This document shows, piece after piece, positions 15,655 to 23,857 of a stretch of DNA of 27,445 nt (position 1 is its first letter; each line of letters begins with the position of its first letter). The DNA is taken from NCBI GenBank assembly GCA_902783615.1, contig CACZRQ010000065.1, positions 1 through 27,445 on the forward strand. Direction: 5' to 3'. A model generated the notes under the pieces. That model saw only the letters and a list, made by a program, of their open reading frames with translations, had not been told where the DNA came from and did not search any database. Origin of the DNA: an uncultured Bacteroidales bacterium. GTDB lineage: Bacteria > Bacteroidota > Bacteroidia > Bacteroidales > Bacteroidaceae. The position numbers and the translations under genes are program-made.

Positions 15655-17208
15655 TTACCTTGCGACTTTTTCAAGTCGTTTCATCATTGCAAACATGAAG
15701 AGAGCTGAAAGCAGGCAGAGGGCGATGAATACGCTCCATACAGCCCACAATGGAAGAGGTCCCCACAGCAGACCACCTACCATAACGAGCTGGTTACCAA
15801 TAGCCGTAGCTACAAACCAGCCACCCATCATCATACCTTTATACTTAGGAGGAGCCACCTTGGTGACGAATGAGATACCCATTGGGCTCAACAGCAGCTC
15901 AGCGAATGTCAGAATCAGATATGTGCCAATCAGCAAGTTAGGCGTAACGTCAGCCACATGCTTTGCCACCATAATGCCATCGGGACCAAGTTCAGTCTGA
16001 GGTTTAGGCAGACCCACACAGAAAACAGCCATCACACAGTATGCCAATGCAGCCACCAACATACCATAGGCAATCTTACGAGGAGCTGTAGGCTCTTTGC
16101 CCTTACGACCCAGATAGCCAAACAATGCCATGCTCACAGGTGTCAGTGCCACCACATAGAACGGGTTGAACTGCTGGAAAATAGGAGCGCTTACAGCAAC
16201 TTCACCTTTCAGGTTGAAGTATTTGTAGAACAGCACCAACAATGCCAGAATGATAATGCCCAGAGAAATGGTTCTGCTCTTAGCAGTCTTTGCCTCATAC
16301 AGTGAGAAGCCTGCATAGACAATCAAGATAATCATCACCAGGTTAATCACATCGAAGGCCATGCTCTCCAAGCCAGTAGAGGTCTGAGCCGTAAACTCGT
16401 TGGCAAAGTAAGTCAGTGAAAGTCCATTCTGATGGAAAGCCATCCAGAAGAAAATCACCACAGCATACACCAGACACAAAGCCACGATACGGTCTTTCGT
16501 CTCCTTTGCACTCAGTTCAGGTTCGTTAGAAACCTTTGCCACAGCACGTTTGCCACCCTCAGTGTGAATAAACGTTGAACGGAAAATATAATAGATGGCA
16601 ATGGAAACAATCAAAGAAACGCAAGCCACAGCAAAAGAGAAGTGGTAAGCATCGTTACCATCGAAGCCCAAAGAGGTTTCAGCCCATTCCTTGATTCTCA
16701 CAGCAGCTGTAGGAGCAAACAAAGCACCAATGTTGATGGCCATATAGAACAATGAGAAACCAGAGTCACGCTTAGCTGAGTAAGCAGGATCATCGTAAAG
16801 GTTACCTACCATCACCTGCAGATTTCCCTTGAACAAGCCCGTGCCGAAACCTATGAGCAGCAAGGCAGCAATCATGGCACCCATAGCCACCATATCTGTC
16901 TGACCTGTAGTCTTATCCACGCCACCCAATGGGATGGATAGCAACAGGTAGCCCAAAAACATCACGATGATACCGGTGGTTACCATCTTGCCAAATCCGA
17001 ACTTGTCGGCCAGCATACCGCCTATCAACGGGAAGAAGTAAACAAACATCAAAAACGAACTGTAGATTGTTCCTGCCACACCGGCACTCAGGCCGAAGTT
17101 GGCTCTCAAGAATAAGGCGAAGACGGCTATCATGGTATAGTAGCCAAAACGCTCACCTGTGTTGGCCAAGGCTAACGCCCACAGGCCTTTAGGTTGTCCT
17201 TCAAACAT
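15655..17208 (-). CDS. POT/PTR family proton-dependent peptide transporter (MFS)
   Basis: 517 aa, 12-14 hydrophobic membrane segments, inner membrane. Members import di- and tripeptides with protons. The first helix carries NTGERFGYYTM. The family proton-coupling motif is ExxER; here its first Glu is Asn16, while Glu19 and Arg20 remain. FFPLIGGMLADKFGFGK is the MFS loop 2-3 signature, and GTGLFKGNLQVMVGNLY matches the POT helix 4-5 region. Helices near the C terminus contain LLLSPMGISFVTKVAPPKYKG, also typical. It has its own promoter. Peptide uptake would suit a proteolytic gut or oral anaerobe, but specificity is not visible. Confidence 0.93.
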   Translation of the reverse strand: MFEGQPKGLWALALANTGERFGYYTMIAVFALFLRANFGLSAGVAGTIYSSFLMFVYFFPLIGGMLADKFGFGKMVTTGIIVMFLGYLLLSIPLGGVDKTTGQTDMVAMGAMIAALLLIGFGTGLFKGNLQVMVGNLYDDPAYSAKRDSGFSLFYMAINIGALFAPTAAVRIKEWAETSLGFDGNDAYHFSFAVACVSLIVSIAIYYIFRSTFIHTEGGKRAVAKVSNEPELSAKETKDRIVALCLVYAVVIFFWMAFHQNGLSLTYFANEFTAQTSTGLESMAFDVINLVMIILIVYAGFSLYEAKTAKSRTISLGIIILALLVLFYKYFNLKGEVAVSAPIFQQFNPFYVVALTPVSMALFGYLGRKGKEPTAPRKIAYGMLVAALAYCVMAVFCVGLPKPQTELGPDGIMVAKHVADVTPNLLIGTYLILTFAELLLSPMGISFVTKVAPPKYKGMMMGGWFVATAIGNQLVMVGGLLWGPLPLWAVWSVFIALCLLSALFMFAMMKRLEKVAR

Positions 17209-17250
17209 AGATTTAAAAGTTATTTAGTTAATAATTATTCATTTATGGTG

Positions 17251-17282
17251 CAAAGATAGCACTAAAGTGACAAAAGAGCAAC
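17251..17282 (-). promoter_or_regulatory. Promoter of the POT transporter gene
   Basis: Minus strand TATCTTTG (17258-17251), with GTTG at 17282-17279 after a 20-base spacer. The -33 box is weaker than in neighbours and lies just beyond the uvrA stop. Confidence 0.65.
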
Positions 17283-17290
17283 AAAGAGGC

Positions 17291-20128
17291 TCACAAATTC
17301 AACACTTCCCGCAAAAAACGGGGTGTGTAGCCCTTGTCACTCATGGCCACCTCCTCTGGAGTGCCCGTTGAAAGCACCGTTCCACCTCCTCTACCACCTT
17401 CAGGCCCCATGTCAATCACATAATCGGCCATCTTGATCACATCCAGGTTGTGCTCTATCACGATCACGGTATTGCCATGATCTACCAAGCGATTCAAAAC
17501 GCCCATCAGCACACGGATGTCCTCGAAATGCAGACCAGTGGTAGGCTCATCCAAGATGTAGAGCGTCTTGCCAGTACCTCGCTTGCTCAATTCGGTAGCA
17601 AGCTTAACACGTTGACTCTCACCACCTGAAAGTGTGGTCGATGATTGCCCAAGCTTGATGTAACCCAAGCCCACATCCTGTATCACCTTGATTTTATTCA
17701 AGATATTGGGCACATTCTCGAAGAACTCAACCGCTTGATTGATGGTCATGTCTAGAATGTCGGAGATGCTCTTGCCCTTGAATCTCACTTCCAACGTTTC
17801 ATGGTTGTATCGTTTGCCATGACATACTTCGCAAGGCACAAACACATCTGGCAGGAAGTTCATCTCGATGGTCTTGTAACCATTTCCTTGACAAGCCTCG
17901 CATCGCCCACCCTTTACATTGAACGAGAAACGTCCTGGTTTGTAACCTCTTATCTTCGCCTCTGGCAAATCCACAAACAGGTTTCGGATGTCGGTAAACA
18001 CGTTGGTATAAGTAGCGGGATTCGATCGCGGTGTTCTACCAATAGGTGACTGATCCACATTCACCACCTTATCTATATATTCTATACCCTCAATGCTGTC
18101 GTAAGGCAAAGGGTCTTGCAGCGAACGGTAGAACTTATGCGAGAGTATGGGCTGCAGGGGCTCATTGATAAGGGTCGATTTACCGCTACCCGAAACGCCT
18201 GTCACACAGATGAGTTTGCCCAAAGGGAATGCCACATCAATGTGCTTCAGGTTATTGCCAGACGCCCCTCGTATGATGAGCTGATGGCCGTTGCCTGGTC
18301 TTCTCACCTTGGGCACCTCAATGCATTTCTCGCCATTGAGGTATTGCGAGGTCAATGTGTGCATCTGCATCATCTCCTGTGGAGTGCCTTGAAATACCAC
18401 CTTACCCCCCAACCTGCCCGCCTTCGGACCTAAATCCACCACATAGTCGGAGGCCAACATCATATCCTTGTCGTGCTCCACCACAATCACCGTATTCCCT
18501 ATGTCTCTCAACTCCTTCAAAGAATTGATAAGACGCTGGTTGTCACGCTGATGCAAGCCAATGCTTGGCTCATCAAGGATATATAGCACGTTCACTAACT
18601 GCGAGCCAATCTGAGTGGCCAGACGAATACGCTGACTCTCGCCACCAGACAAACTGGCAGCTGAACGATCCAGCGAAAGATAGTCCAAGCCCACATCCAA
18701 CAGGAATTTCAGGCGAGTGCGAATCTCTTTCAGAATCTCAGTGGCAATGATGCGCTGCTTGTTTGACAGGAAAGGACTCACATTCGACATCCATTCATAT
18801 AATTCGCTGATATCCATGCAGGAAAGTTCATGGATATTCTTATCGTGCAAGCGATATGAAAGGGCAATCTTGTTCAGTTTCGACCCTCCGCACTCTGGAC
18901 AGACAGTGGTCTTGGCAAACTGCTCTGCCCATTTCTGTTCGCTGGCGGAAACATCGCCTTGCTGCAGCATCTGTATGTACTTCACCACACCCTCGAAATT
19001 CATGAAATAGTCAGATGAAGTGCCTATCAACGAGCTCTTTATCTTGATACGTTCCGAACTTCCATACAGAATCTCATCAATGGTTTCATCAGTCAGCTCA
19101 CTAATGGGTGTATCCAAGGAATAGTCATTCTTCTCCAACACAGCCTCCACTTGCCAGAACACCATGATGTTCTTATACTTGCCCAAAGGAACAATACCAC
19201 CTTCCCTGACAGAAAGGCTACGGTCTGGTATCACCTTATCGATGTCGATTTGATTCACCACACCCAAGCCTTTGCACTTGGGGCAGGCACCTTGAGGAGA
19301 GTTGAAAGAGAAACTGTGTGGCGCAGGTTCTGGATACGACAAACCAGATATCGGATCCATCAGCAGTTTGCTGTAATGCTTCATCTCGTTGGTTTCAGCG
19401 TCAAGTATAAGCATCAGTCCATTACCTTGTTGCATAGCGTTGTTAACGCTATTCTTCAATCTCACATCATCCTTATCAGCCACTCTCAGCTTGTCAATCA
19501 CCACCTCAATATCATGGTTCTTGTAGCGATCCACCTTCATGCCAGCCAACGTTTCCTTAATCACTCCATCCACACGCACGTTCAGGAAACCCTTCTTGCG
19601 AATGGTCTCGAACAATTCACGGTAATGACCCTTACGACCCTTCACCAAGGGTGCCAGGATGTAGATGCGACGACCCTTGTAGTCGTTCAAGATCAGATCC
19701 AAGATTTGCTCTTCGGTATATTTCACCATTTTTTCTCCCGTGAGGTAAGAATATGCCTCACCGGCACGGGCAAAGAGCAGACGCATATAGTCGTAAATCT
19801 CAGTGGTGGTGCCCACGGTTGAACGGGGATTCTTGTTGGTAGTCTTCTGCTCAATGGATATCACTGGACTCAATCCTGTAATCTTATCCACGTCAGGACG
19901 GCTTAGGTTACCCAAGAAGTTACGGGCATACGCTGAGAATGTCTCGATATACCTGCGCTGTCCCTCGGCATAGATAGTATCGAACGCCAGCGACGATTTG
20001 CCGCTACCGCTCAATCCTGTCATCACCGTCAGACTCCCTCTTGGAATGGTGGCATCGATGTTCTTCAGGTTGTGCACACGCGCCCCATAAACATATATTT
20101 TTTCGGACTCTTCGTTCATATTTTCCAT
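17291..20128 (-). CDS. uvrA: Excinuclease ABC subunit A
   Basis: 945 aa. Damage-recognition ATPase of nucleotide excision repair; two ABC modules. Walker A motifs GLSGSGKSS and GVSGSGKST, two LSGGESQR signatures, Walker B YILDEPSIGL and YILDEPTTGL are present. Zinc modules show as CPKCKGLG and CEACQGNGYKTIEMNF with CEVCHGKRY. I chose ATG 20128 (MENMNEESEKIYVYGA); a second ATG three codons later (20119) is equally possible. The frame is open for 67 further codons upstream, but that stretch contains the promoter and a hydrophobic, unlike-UvrA sequence. No terminator is visible downstream. Confidence 0.97.
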   Translation of the reverse strand: MENMNEESEKIYVYGARVHNLKNIDATIPRGSLTVMTGLSGSGKSSLAFDTIYAEGQRRYIETFSAYARNFLGNLSRPDVDKITGLSPVISIEQKTTNKNPRSTVGTTTEIYDYMRLLFARAGEAYSYLTGEKMVKYTEEQILDLILNDYKGRRIYILAPLVKGRKGHYRELFETIRKKGFLNVRVDGVIKETLAGMKVDRYKNHDIEVVIDKLRVADKDDVRLKNSVNNAMQQGNGLMLILDAETNEMKHYSKLLMDPISGLSYPEPAPHSFSFNSPQGACPKCKGLGVVNQIDIDKVIPDRSLSVREGGIVPLGKYKNIMVFWQVEAVLEKNDYSLDTPISELTDETIDEILYGSSERIKIKSSLIGTSSDYFMNFEGVVKYIQMLQQGDVSASEQKWAEQFAKTTVCPECGGSKLNKIALSYRLHDKNIHELSCMDISELYEWMSNVSPFLSNKQRIIATEILKEIRTRLKFLLDVGLDYLSLDRSAASLSGGESQRIRLATQIGSQLVNVLYILDEPSIGLHQRDNQRLINSLKELRDIGNTVIVVEHDKDMMLASDYVVDLGPKAGRLGGKVVFQGTPQEMMQMHTLTSQYLNGEKCIEVPKVRRPGNGHQLIIRGASGNNLKHIDVAFPLGKLICVTGVSGSGKSTLINEPLQPILSHKFYRSLQDPLPYDSIEGIEYIDKVVNVDQSPIGRTPRSNPATYTNVFTDIRNLFVDLPEAKIRGYKPGRFSFNVKGGRCEACQGNGYKTIEMNFLPDVFVPCEVCHGKRYNHETLEVRFKGKSISDILDMTINQAVEFFENVPNILNKIKVIQDVGLGYIKLGQSSTTLSGGESQRVKLATELSKRGTGKTLYILDEPTTGLHFEDIRVLMGVLNRLVDHGNTVIVIEHNLDVIKMADYVIDMGPEGGRGGGTVLSTGTPEEVAMSDKGYTPRFLREVLNL

Positions 20129-20137
20129 TTTACCCCA

Positions 20138-20169
20138 CAAAATTAAGAGAAAAGTATGGCAAAAACAAA
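20138..20169 (-). promoter_or_regulatory. Promoter of uvrA
   Basis: Minus strand TTTG (20169-20166), 20 bases, TAATTTTG (20145-20138). With ATG at 20128 the leader would be only a few bases; the ATG at 20119 would give about 13. Confidence 0.8.
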
Positions 20170-20195
20170 GCTCATCACAAAAAAGTGTGCCTTTT

Positions 20196-20228
20196 GTTGA
20201 AATAATTGAATAAAAAAAAGTATTTTTG
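20196..20228 (+). promoter_or_regulatory. Promoter of the LysM / barrel / recombinase operon
   Basis: TATTTTTG (20221-20228) with GTTG (20196-20199) after 21 bases. Divergent from the uvrA promoter. The LysM gene starts 52 bases later. Confidence 0.68.
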
Positions 20229-20279
20229 CAACAAGGAATTTTATGCCTTGACGAAAAATAGATAAAAAAACACAGAGTA

Positions 20280-22103
20280 ATGAAGATTTTAAGTAAAATT
20301 TGCTTTACTTTCCTGCTGGTAACAGCCATAGCTGTTCAAGCCAACGCACAGGAAAACCAGACATACATCATCCACACTATCGAGAAGGGGCAGAGCCTCT
20401 ACTCGATTGCCAACATGTATAACACCACGGTCGATGCCATCGTGAAGCTGAACCCTGGCAGCGAGCAGATCATTGTAGAAGGCAAGCATTTGTTAGTCCC
20501 ACGCCCTGACCGGATAACTGACGAGGGTACATACCACACTATTCAGCAAGGTGAGACGCTTTATGGTTTGTCGAAGAAGTACAAGGTATCGGTAAAGGCC
20601 ATCCTGGATGCCAACCCAGGCTTGAATGAGAAGAATTTCCGCTATGGTCAGGTGGTGAATATCCCTAAGGACGATGGCAGTGTTGCAGAAGAGACCCCTA
20701 CCCAACAGCCACAAGTAACTCAGCCAGAAGAGTCTAAAGCACAGCAAGGCATCCGTGCCGCTGTGCAGAGCCGTTGCAAGGAGATGCATAAGGTGGCACG
20801 TAAGGAAACCATCTACAGCATTGCCCGCATGTATGGCATCACTGAACAGGAGTTGCTCGATGCCAACCCAGAAATCAGCGATGCCACAAAGTTGAAGAAA
20901 GGCAAGTTGCTGTGCATCCCTTATCCTAAGCCACAGCAAACCGAGCAGCCAAAAGAGGAGAAAGAACCCACTAATACCGAGTTGTTTAACCAGAATAAGG
21001 TGGCTGACCACAACATCAGCGTCATCAAGGCTGCTGTGGTGTTGCCACTCGTTCCTGGCGAGCAGGGCAAGGCCGAGAGTGCCCGTATGCTGGAGTATTA
21101 TCAGGGCTTCCTCATGGCAGTGGACAGCTTGAAGCGAACAGGTTCATCCATCGACCTTTACACCTACGATTCCGGTGCTACCGTAGCATCTGTCAACGCC
21201 ATTCTGGCTAAGCCTGAGATGCAGAAGATGGACATCATCTTCGGTCCGCTCTACACCGATCAAATCAAGCCGATGGCCGAATTTGCCAACAAGCATCACA
21301 TCCGCTTGGTCATTCCTTTCACCAGTCGCGACAACACGGTGTATCGCAATCCTGACATCTATCAGATCAATACGCCGCAATCATATCTCTATTCTGAGGT
21401 TTACGACCACTTCACGCGTCAGTTCCCGAAAGCACATGTCATCTTCCTCAACGCTACGGCTGGAGCTGAGGAAAAGGCCGGATTTATCAAAGGTTTCCAG
21501 GAGGAGCTGAAGAGAAAGCAGATGCCGTTTACAAACCTCAGCGAAGATGCCACATCTGATCAGATGCAGGCAGCTCTTCAGAAAGACTTGGCAAACGTAT
21601 TTGTGCCAACATCTGGCAGCAATACGGTATTAATCAAGACATTGCCACAGCTCAGCGCTATGGTGAACGACTCGCTCTACAAGGAGAAGATCAATGCAGA
21701 AGTGCACCTGTTTGGCTATCCCGAATGGCAGACTTATACCAAAGATCATCTGTCAGCGTTCTTCGAACTCGACACCTATTTCTATTCTTCGTTCTATACC
21801 AACAACCTGCTGAAAGCTCCCCGCAGTTTTGTGGCCAGCTTCCGCCGTTGGTATGGCAAGGATATGGAAGACCGCTATCCGAAATACGGCATGCTGGGCT
21901 TCGACACAGGCTACTTCTTCCTGAAAGGTTTGTCGCTTTATGGTTCTGGTTTGGAGAACAACCTCGGCAAGATGAATCTCACCCCCATCCAGACAGGCTT
22001 CAAGTTCGATCGTGTAAACAACTGGGGTGGATTCATCAACAAGAAAGTGTTCTTCGTGAGGTTTACGCCTAAGTATGAACTCATTAAACTCGACTTCGAC
22101 TGA
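20280..22103 (+). CDS. LysM-repeat protein with periplasmic-binding-protein-like domain
   Basis: 607 aa. A signal peptide ends at about ANA-QEN (residue 23). Three LysM peptidoglycan-binding repeats follow: 29-74 (HTIEKGQSLYSIANMY), 83-129 (HTIQQGETLYGLSKKY) and 170-217 (HKVARKETIYSIARMY), with Gln/Pro/Glu-rich linkers. From about residue 250 the protein resembles type I periplasmic binding proteins of amino-acid ABC transporters (IKAAVVLPLVPGEQGKAESA, MDIIFGPLYTDQIKPMAEFA). No permease or ATPase is nearby, so it is more likely a wall-anchored sensor or scaffold than a transport receptor. Its TGA shares a base with the next ATG (TGATG). Confidence 0.9.
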   Translation: MKILSKICFTFLLVTAIAVQANAQENQTYIIHTIEKGQSLYSIANMYNTTVDAIVKLNPGSEQIIVEGKHLLVPRPDRITDEGTYHTIQQGETLYGLSKKYKVSVKAILDANPGLNEKNFRYGQVVNIPKDDGSVAEETPTQQPQVTQPEESKAQQGIRAAVQSRCKEMHKVARKETIYSIARMYGITEQELLDANPEISDATKLKKGKLLCIPYPKPQQTEQPKEEKEPTNTELFNQNKVADHNISVIKAAVVLPLVPGEQGKAESARMLEYYQGFLMAVDSLKRTGSSIDLYTYDSGATVASVNAILAKPEMQKMDIIFGPLYTDQIKPMAEFANKHHIRLVIPFTSRDNTVYRNPDIYQINTPQSYLYSEVYDHFTRQFPKAHVIFLNATAGAEEKAGFIKGFQEELKRKQMPFTNLSEDATSDQMQAALQKDLANVFVPTSGSNTVLIKTLPQLSAMVNDSLYKEKINAEVHLFGYPEWQTYTKDHLSAFFELDTYFYSSFYTNNLLKAPRSFVASFRRWYGKDMEDRYPKYGMLGFDTGYFFLKGLSLYGSGLENNLGKMNLTPIQTGFKFDRVNNWGGFINKKVFFVRFTPKYELIKLDFD

Positions 22104-22786
22104 TGAGGTGGCTTCGTAGCATAGTGTTTAGCTGTCTGATGGCTTTGGCCGTCAGCGCTTCCGCACAGGTGGGCGAGTTGTTGCACAACTTCTCTGTGGG
22201 CATCAATGCGGGCGTCAACCTCAACAGTGCCGAGTTCACCCCTACCGTCCGCCAGAATACGTTGTCTGGCATGGTGTTTGGCGTAACGGCACGTTATCTT
22301 TCCGAGAAGTATTTCGGCATGACATGCGGCGTTCGCATGGAGGTAAACTACTCTCAGCATGGCTGGAAAGAGTATGTTGAGGGCTTCGACGACTTGAAAT
22401 TCCAGCGCACACTCAACTATGTCGATGTGCCTTTCCTGGCTCATTTGGCTTTTGGCAAGAAGAAGTTCCAGTTCTTCATCGATGGTGGTCCGCAGATAGG
22501 TTTTTACCTGAGCGACAGCAGCAAGATTGATGGCGACTGGGAGAGCATGTCAGGCGTAGTCGTTGAGCAGCACACGTTGGATGTGAAACATAAGTTCGAC
22601 TATGGTATAACAGGTGGCATTGGCTTTGAGTTGAAGACGCGCAAGGCGGGCAATTTTATTTTAGAGGGGCGTTACTACTACGCTTTGTCCGATTTCTTCG
22701 GCAATGAGAAGCAAGACTATTTTGGTCGATCGGCAAACACCACCATCAGCATCAAGCTCACTTATTTGTATGATATAATAAAATAG
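22103..22786 (+). CDS. Outer-membrane beta-barrel protein (PorT-like)
   Basis: 227 aa. Signal peptide to about SAS-AQV (residue 22), then alternating hydrophobic/polar strands characteristic of an 8-10 strand barrel: FSVGINAGVNLNSAEF, VDVPFLAHLAFGKKKFQFFI, FDYGITGGIGFELKT, FILEGRYYYALSDFFG, and a final TTISIKLTYLYDIIK. This resembles PorT-family barrels of Bacteroidota, some of which serve type IX secretion, but no other secretion gene is in view, so I leave the symbol blank. The gene is coupled to the LysM gene by a one-base overlap, suggesting a wall/outer-membrane pair. Confidence 0.85.
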   Translation: MRWLRSIVFSCLMALAVSASAQVGELLHNFSVGINAGVNLNSAEFTPTVRQNTLSGMVFGVTARYLSEKYFGMTCGVRMEVNYSQHGWKEYVEGFDDLKFQRTLNYVDVPFLAHLAFGKKKFQFFIDGGPQIGFYLSDSSKIDGDWESMSGVVVEQHTLDVKHKFDYGITGGIGFELKTRKAGNFILEGRYYYALSDFFGNEKQDYFGRSANTTISIKLTYLYDIIK

Positions 22787-22794
22787 GTAAAGCC

Positions 22795-23475
22795 ATGAAG
22801 ATAGGATATGCATACAGAAGCAGGGTTGAGCCGCAACTCGATGAACAGGTCAAAAGGCTCGAAGAATCAGGGTGTGAAAGAATCTATCGCGAAGAACTTT
22901 CAGGCGTGCGTGCCGAGCGTAAAACCTTGAAGAAATGTTTCGACAATCTGCGTGCCGACGATACCCTTGTGGTATGCCGTCTTGACCGCCTTGGCTCTTC
23001 CATCGAGCAGGTTTTACAACTACTTAACGAGTTGTATTCCATGCAAGTTACCTTTATTTCATTAGATGAAAACTTCAACACTAATGGTCTTACCGGTCAA
23101 GTGCTTAACCATATCACTGAAGCACTGTTGAAACTCAAGAAAAATGTCTTTCTCTCTCGTGTGCATGAGGGTCGCCAGGAGGCTAAGGCAAAGGGTGTGA
23201 AGTTTGGCAGGAAGGAAGGCAGCGTGAACAGCCGCAACAAGAAAAAGCCCCAGCAATGTCGCCAGCTTTACGACAATGGCATCCCTGTGAGTCGCATCAT
23301 GACACTGCTTAACATCCGTAGCTACGCCACAGTCTATCGCTACCTCCGCCAGACTGGTGCCTATCCCACCATGGCCAAAGAAGATGTTGTGAAACCAGCC
23401 AAGTTGTCGAAGAAGGAGTTGCAGAAACTCAAGCAAGAGGCCTACGACAACAGCCACCAGCTCGACTTGTTCTAA
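22795..23475 (+). CDS. Serine recombinase (resolvase/invertase family), atypical active site
   Basis: 226 aa: N-terminal resolvase domain (1-125), helix E region (KKNVFLSRVHEGRQEAKAKG), C-terminal helix-turn-helix (PVSRIMTLLNIRSYATVYRYL) and a short Lys-rich tail. Aligned to gamma-delta resolvase the nucleophile Ser is Ser9 (GYAYRSRVEPQLDEQ), Arg42 matches Arg45, and Asp64/Arg65 match the DR of DRLGR. However, the position of Arg8 is Tyr7 and that of Arg71 is Ser68, so two active-site arginines are replaced. It lies eight bases after the barrel gene and appears to be co-transcribed with cell-envelope genes. Targets unknown. Confidence 0.88.
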   Translation: MKIGYAYRSRVEPQLDEQVKRLEESGCERIYREELSGVRAERKTLKKCFDNLRADDTLVVCRLDRLGSSIEQVLQLLNELYSMQVTFISLDENFNTNGLTGQVLNHITEALLKLKKNVFLSRVHEGRQEAKAKGVKFGRKEGSVNSRNKKKPQQCRQLYDNGIPVSRIMTLLNIRSYATVYRYLRQTGAYPTMAKEDVVKPAKLSKKELQKLKQEAYDNSHQLDLF

Positions 23476-23495
23476 TCCCCAGAACCTTGGGGATT
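23474..23495 (+). terminator. Hairpin at the recombinase stop codon
   Basis: AATCCCCA / TGGGGATT, perfect 8-bp stem with a 6-base loop, beginning inside the stop codon. No T-tract follows, so it may be an mRNA-end stabiliser or a factor-dependent terminator. Confidence 0.5.
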
Positions 23496-23591
23496 GGCCA
23501 CCACCAGGAAAACCATCCATCAATAAAACAGTAGCTGTACACTACCAGATTATCGAGAGCAAACTTGTAGTTAAACAAAATTCACTTGTGG

Positions 23592-23643
23592 TTTGGAATA
23601 TTTGTAAAATCTCCCTATCTTTGCAGAAATCTCCCTATCTTTG
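23592..23643 (+). promoter_or_regulatory. Promoter of the toxin-antitoxin pair with duplicated -7 box
   Basis: TTTG (23592-23595), 20 bases, TATCTTTG (23616-23623) form a full promoter. A second TATCTTTG (23636-23643) lies 20 bases on but has no TTTG at the right distance. Confidence 0.85.
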
Positions 23644-23646
23644 CAG
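23607..23646 (+). repeat. Perfect 20-bp tandem duplication of the -7 region
   Basis: 23607-23626 is repeated exactly at 23627-23646; each unit contains CTCCC and TATCTTTG. It inserts two full DNA turns between promoter and start codon. Confidence 0.95.
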
Positions 23647-23676
23647 CGTTGAAATTAAAATAAAGGAGATATAACA

Positions 23677-23844
23677 ATGGCAACAGCAATTAAAGCAATA
23701 CCAACTTTGAAAGGGAAAGAAGCAAAAGAATTCTTGCGGCATGCTAAAGAAGCGGAAAGGAATTATAAAGGATCAAAAAACCAAGATATGCATCCTTTAT
23801 GCACGATGGCTAACAAGATATTAAATCAGGCAGGCATGCTATAA
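23677..23844 (+). CDS. Small protein, candidate antitoxin of the downstream GNAT toxin
   Basis: 55 aa (MATAIKAIPTLKGKEAKEFL...). An N-terminal strand-like segment is followed by a charged helix (KGKEAKEFLRHAKEAERNYK) and a second helix. This roughly fits the strand-helix-helix order of ribbon-helix-helix antitoxins, though I see no diagnostic motif. It has a strong Shine-Dalgarno (AAGGAG, 23663-23668) eight bases before the ATG, unlike the other genes here, and lies 13 bases before the GNAT gene. Gene order (small protein first, acetyltransferase second) is that of GNAT toxin-antitoxin modules. Function by position only. Confidence 0.7.
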   Translation: MATAIKAIPTLKGKEAKEFLRHAKEAERNYKGSKNQDMHPLCTMANKILNQAGML

Positions 23845-23857
23845 ACGATTCTCTCTT

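Noticed and set aside
20129..20329. 67-codon N-terminal extension of uvrA
   Set aside because: It includes a full promoter and encodes hydrophobic sequence not found in UvrA proteins; the conserved N terminus begins at ATG 20128 or 20119.
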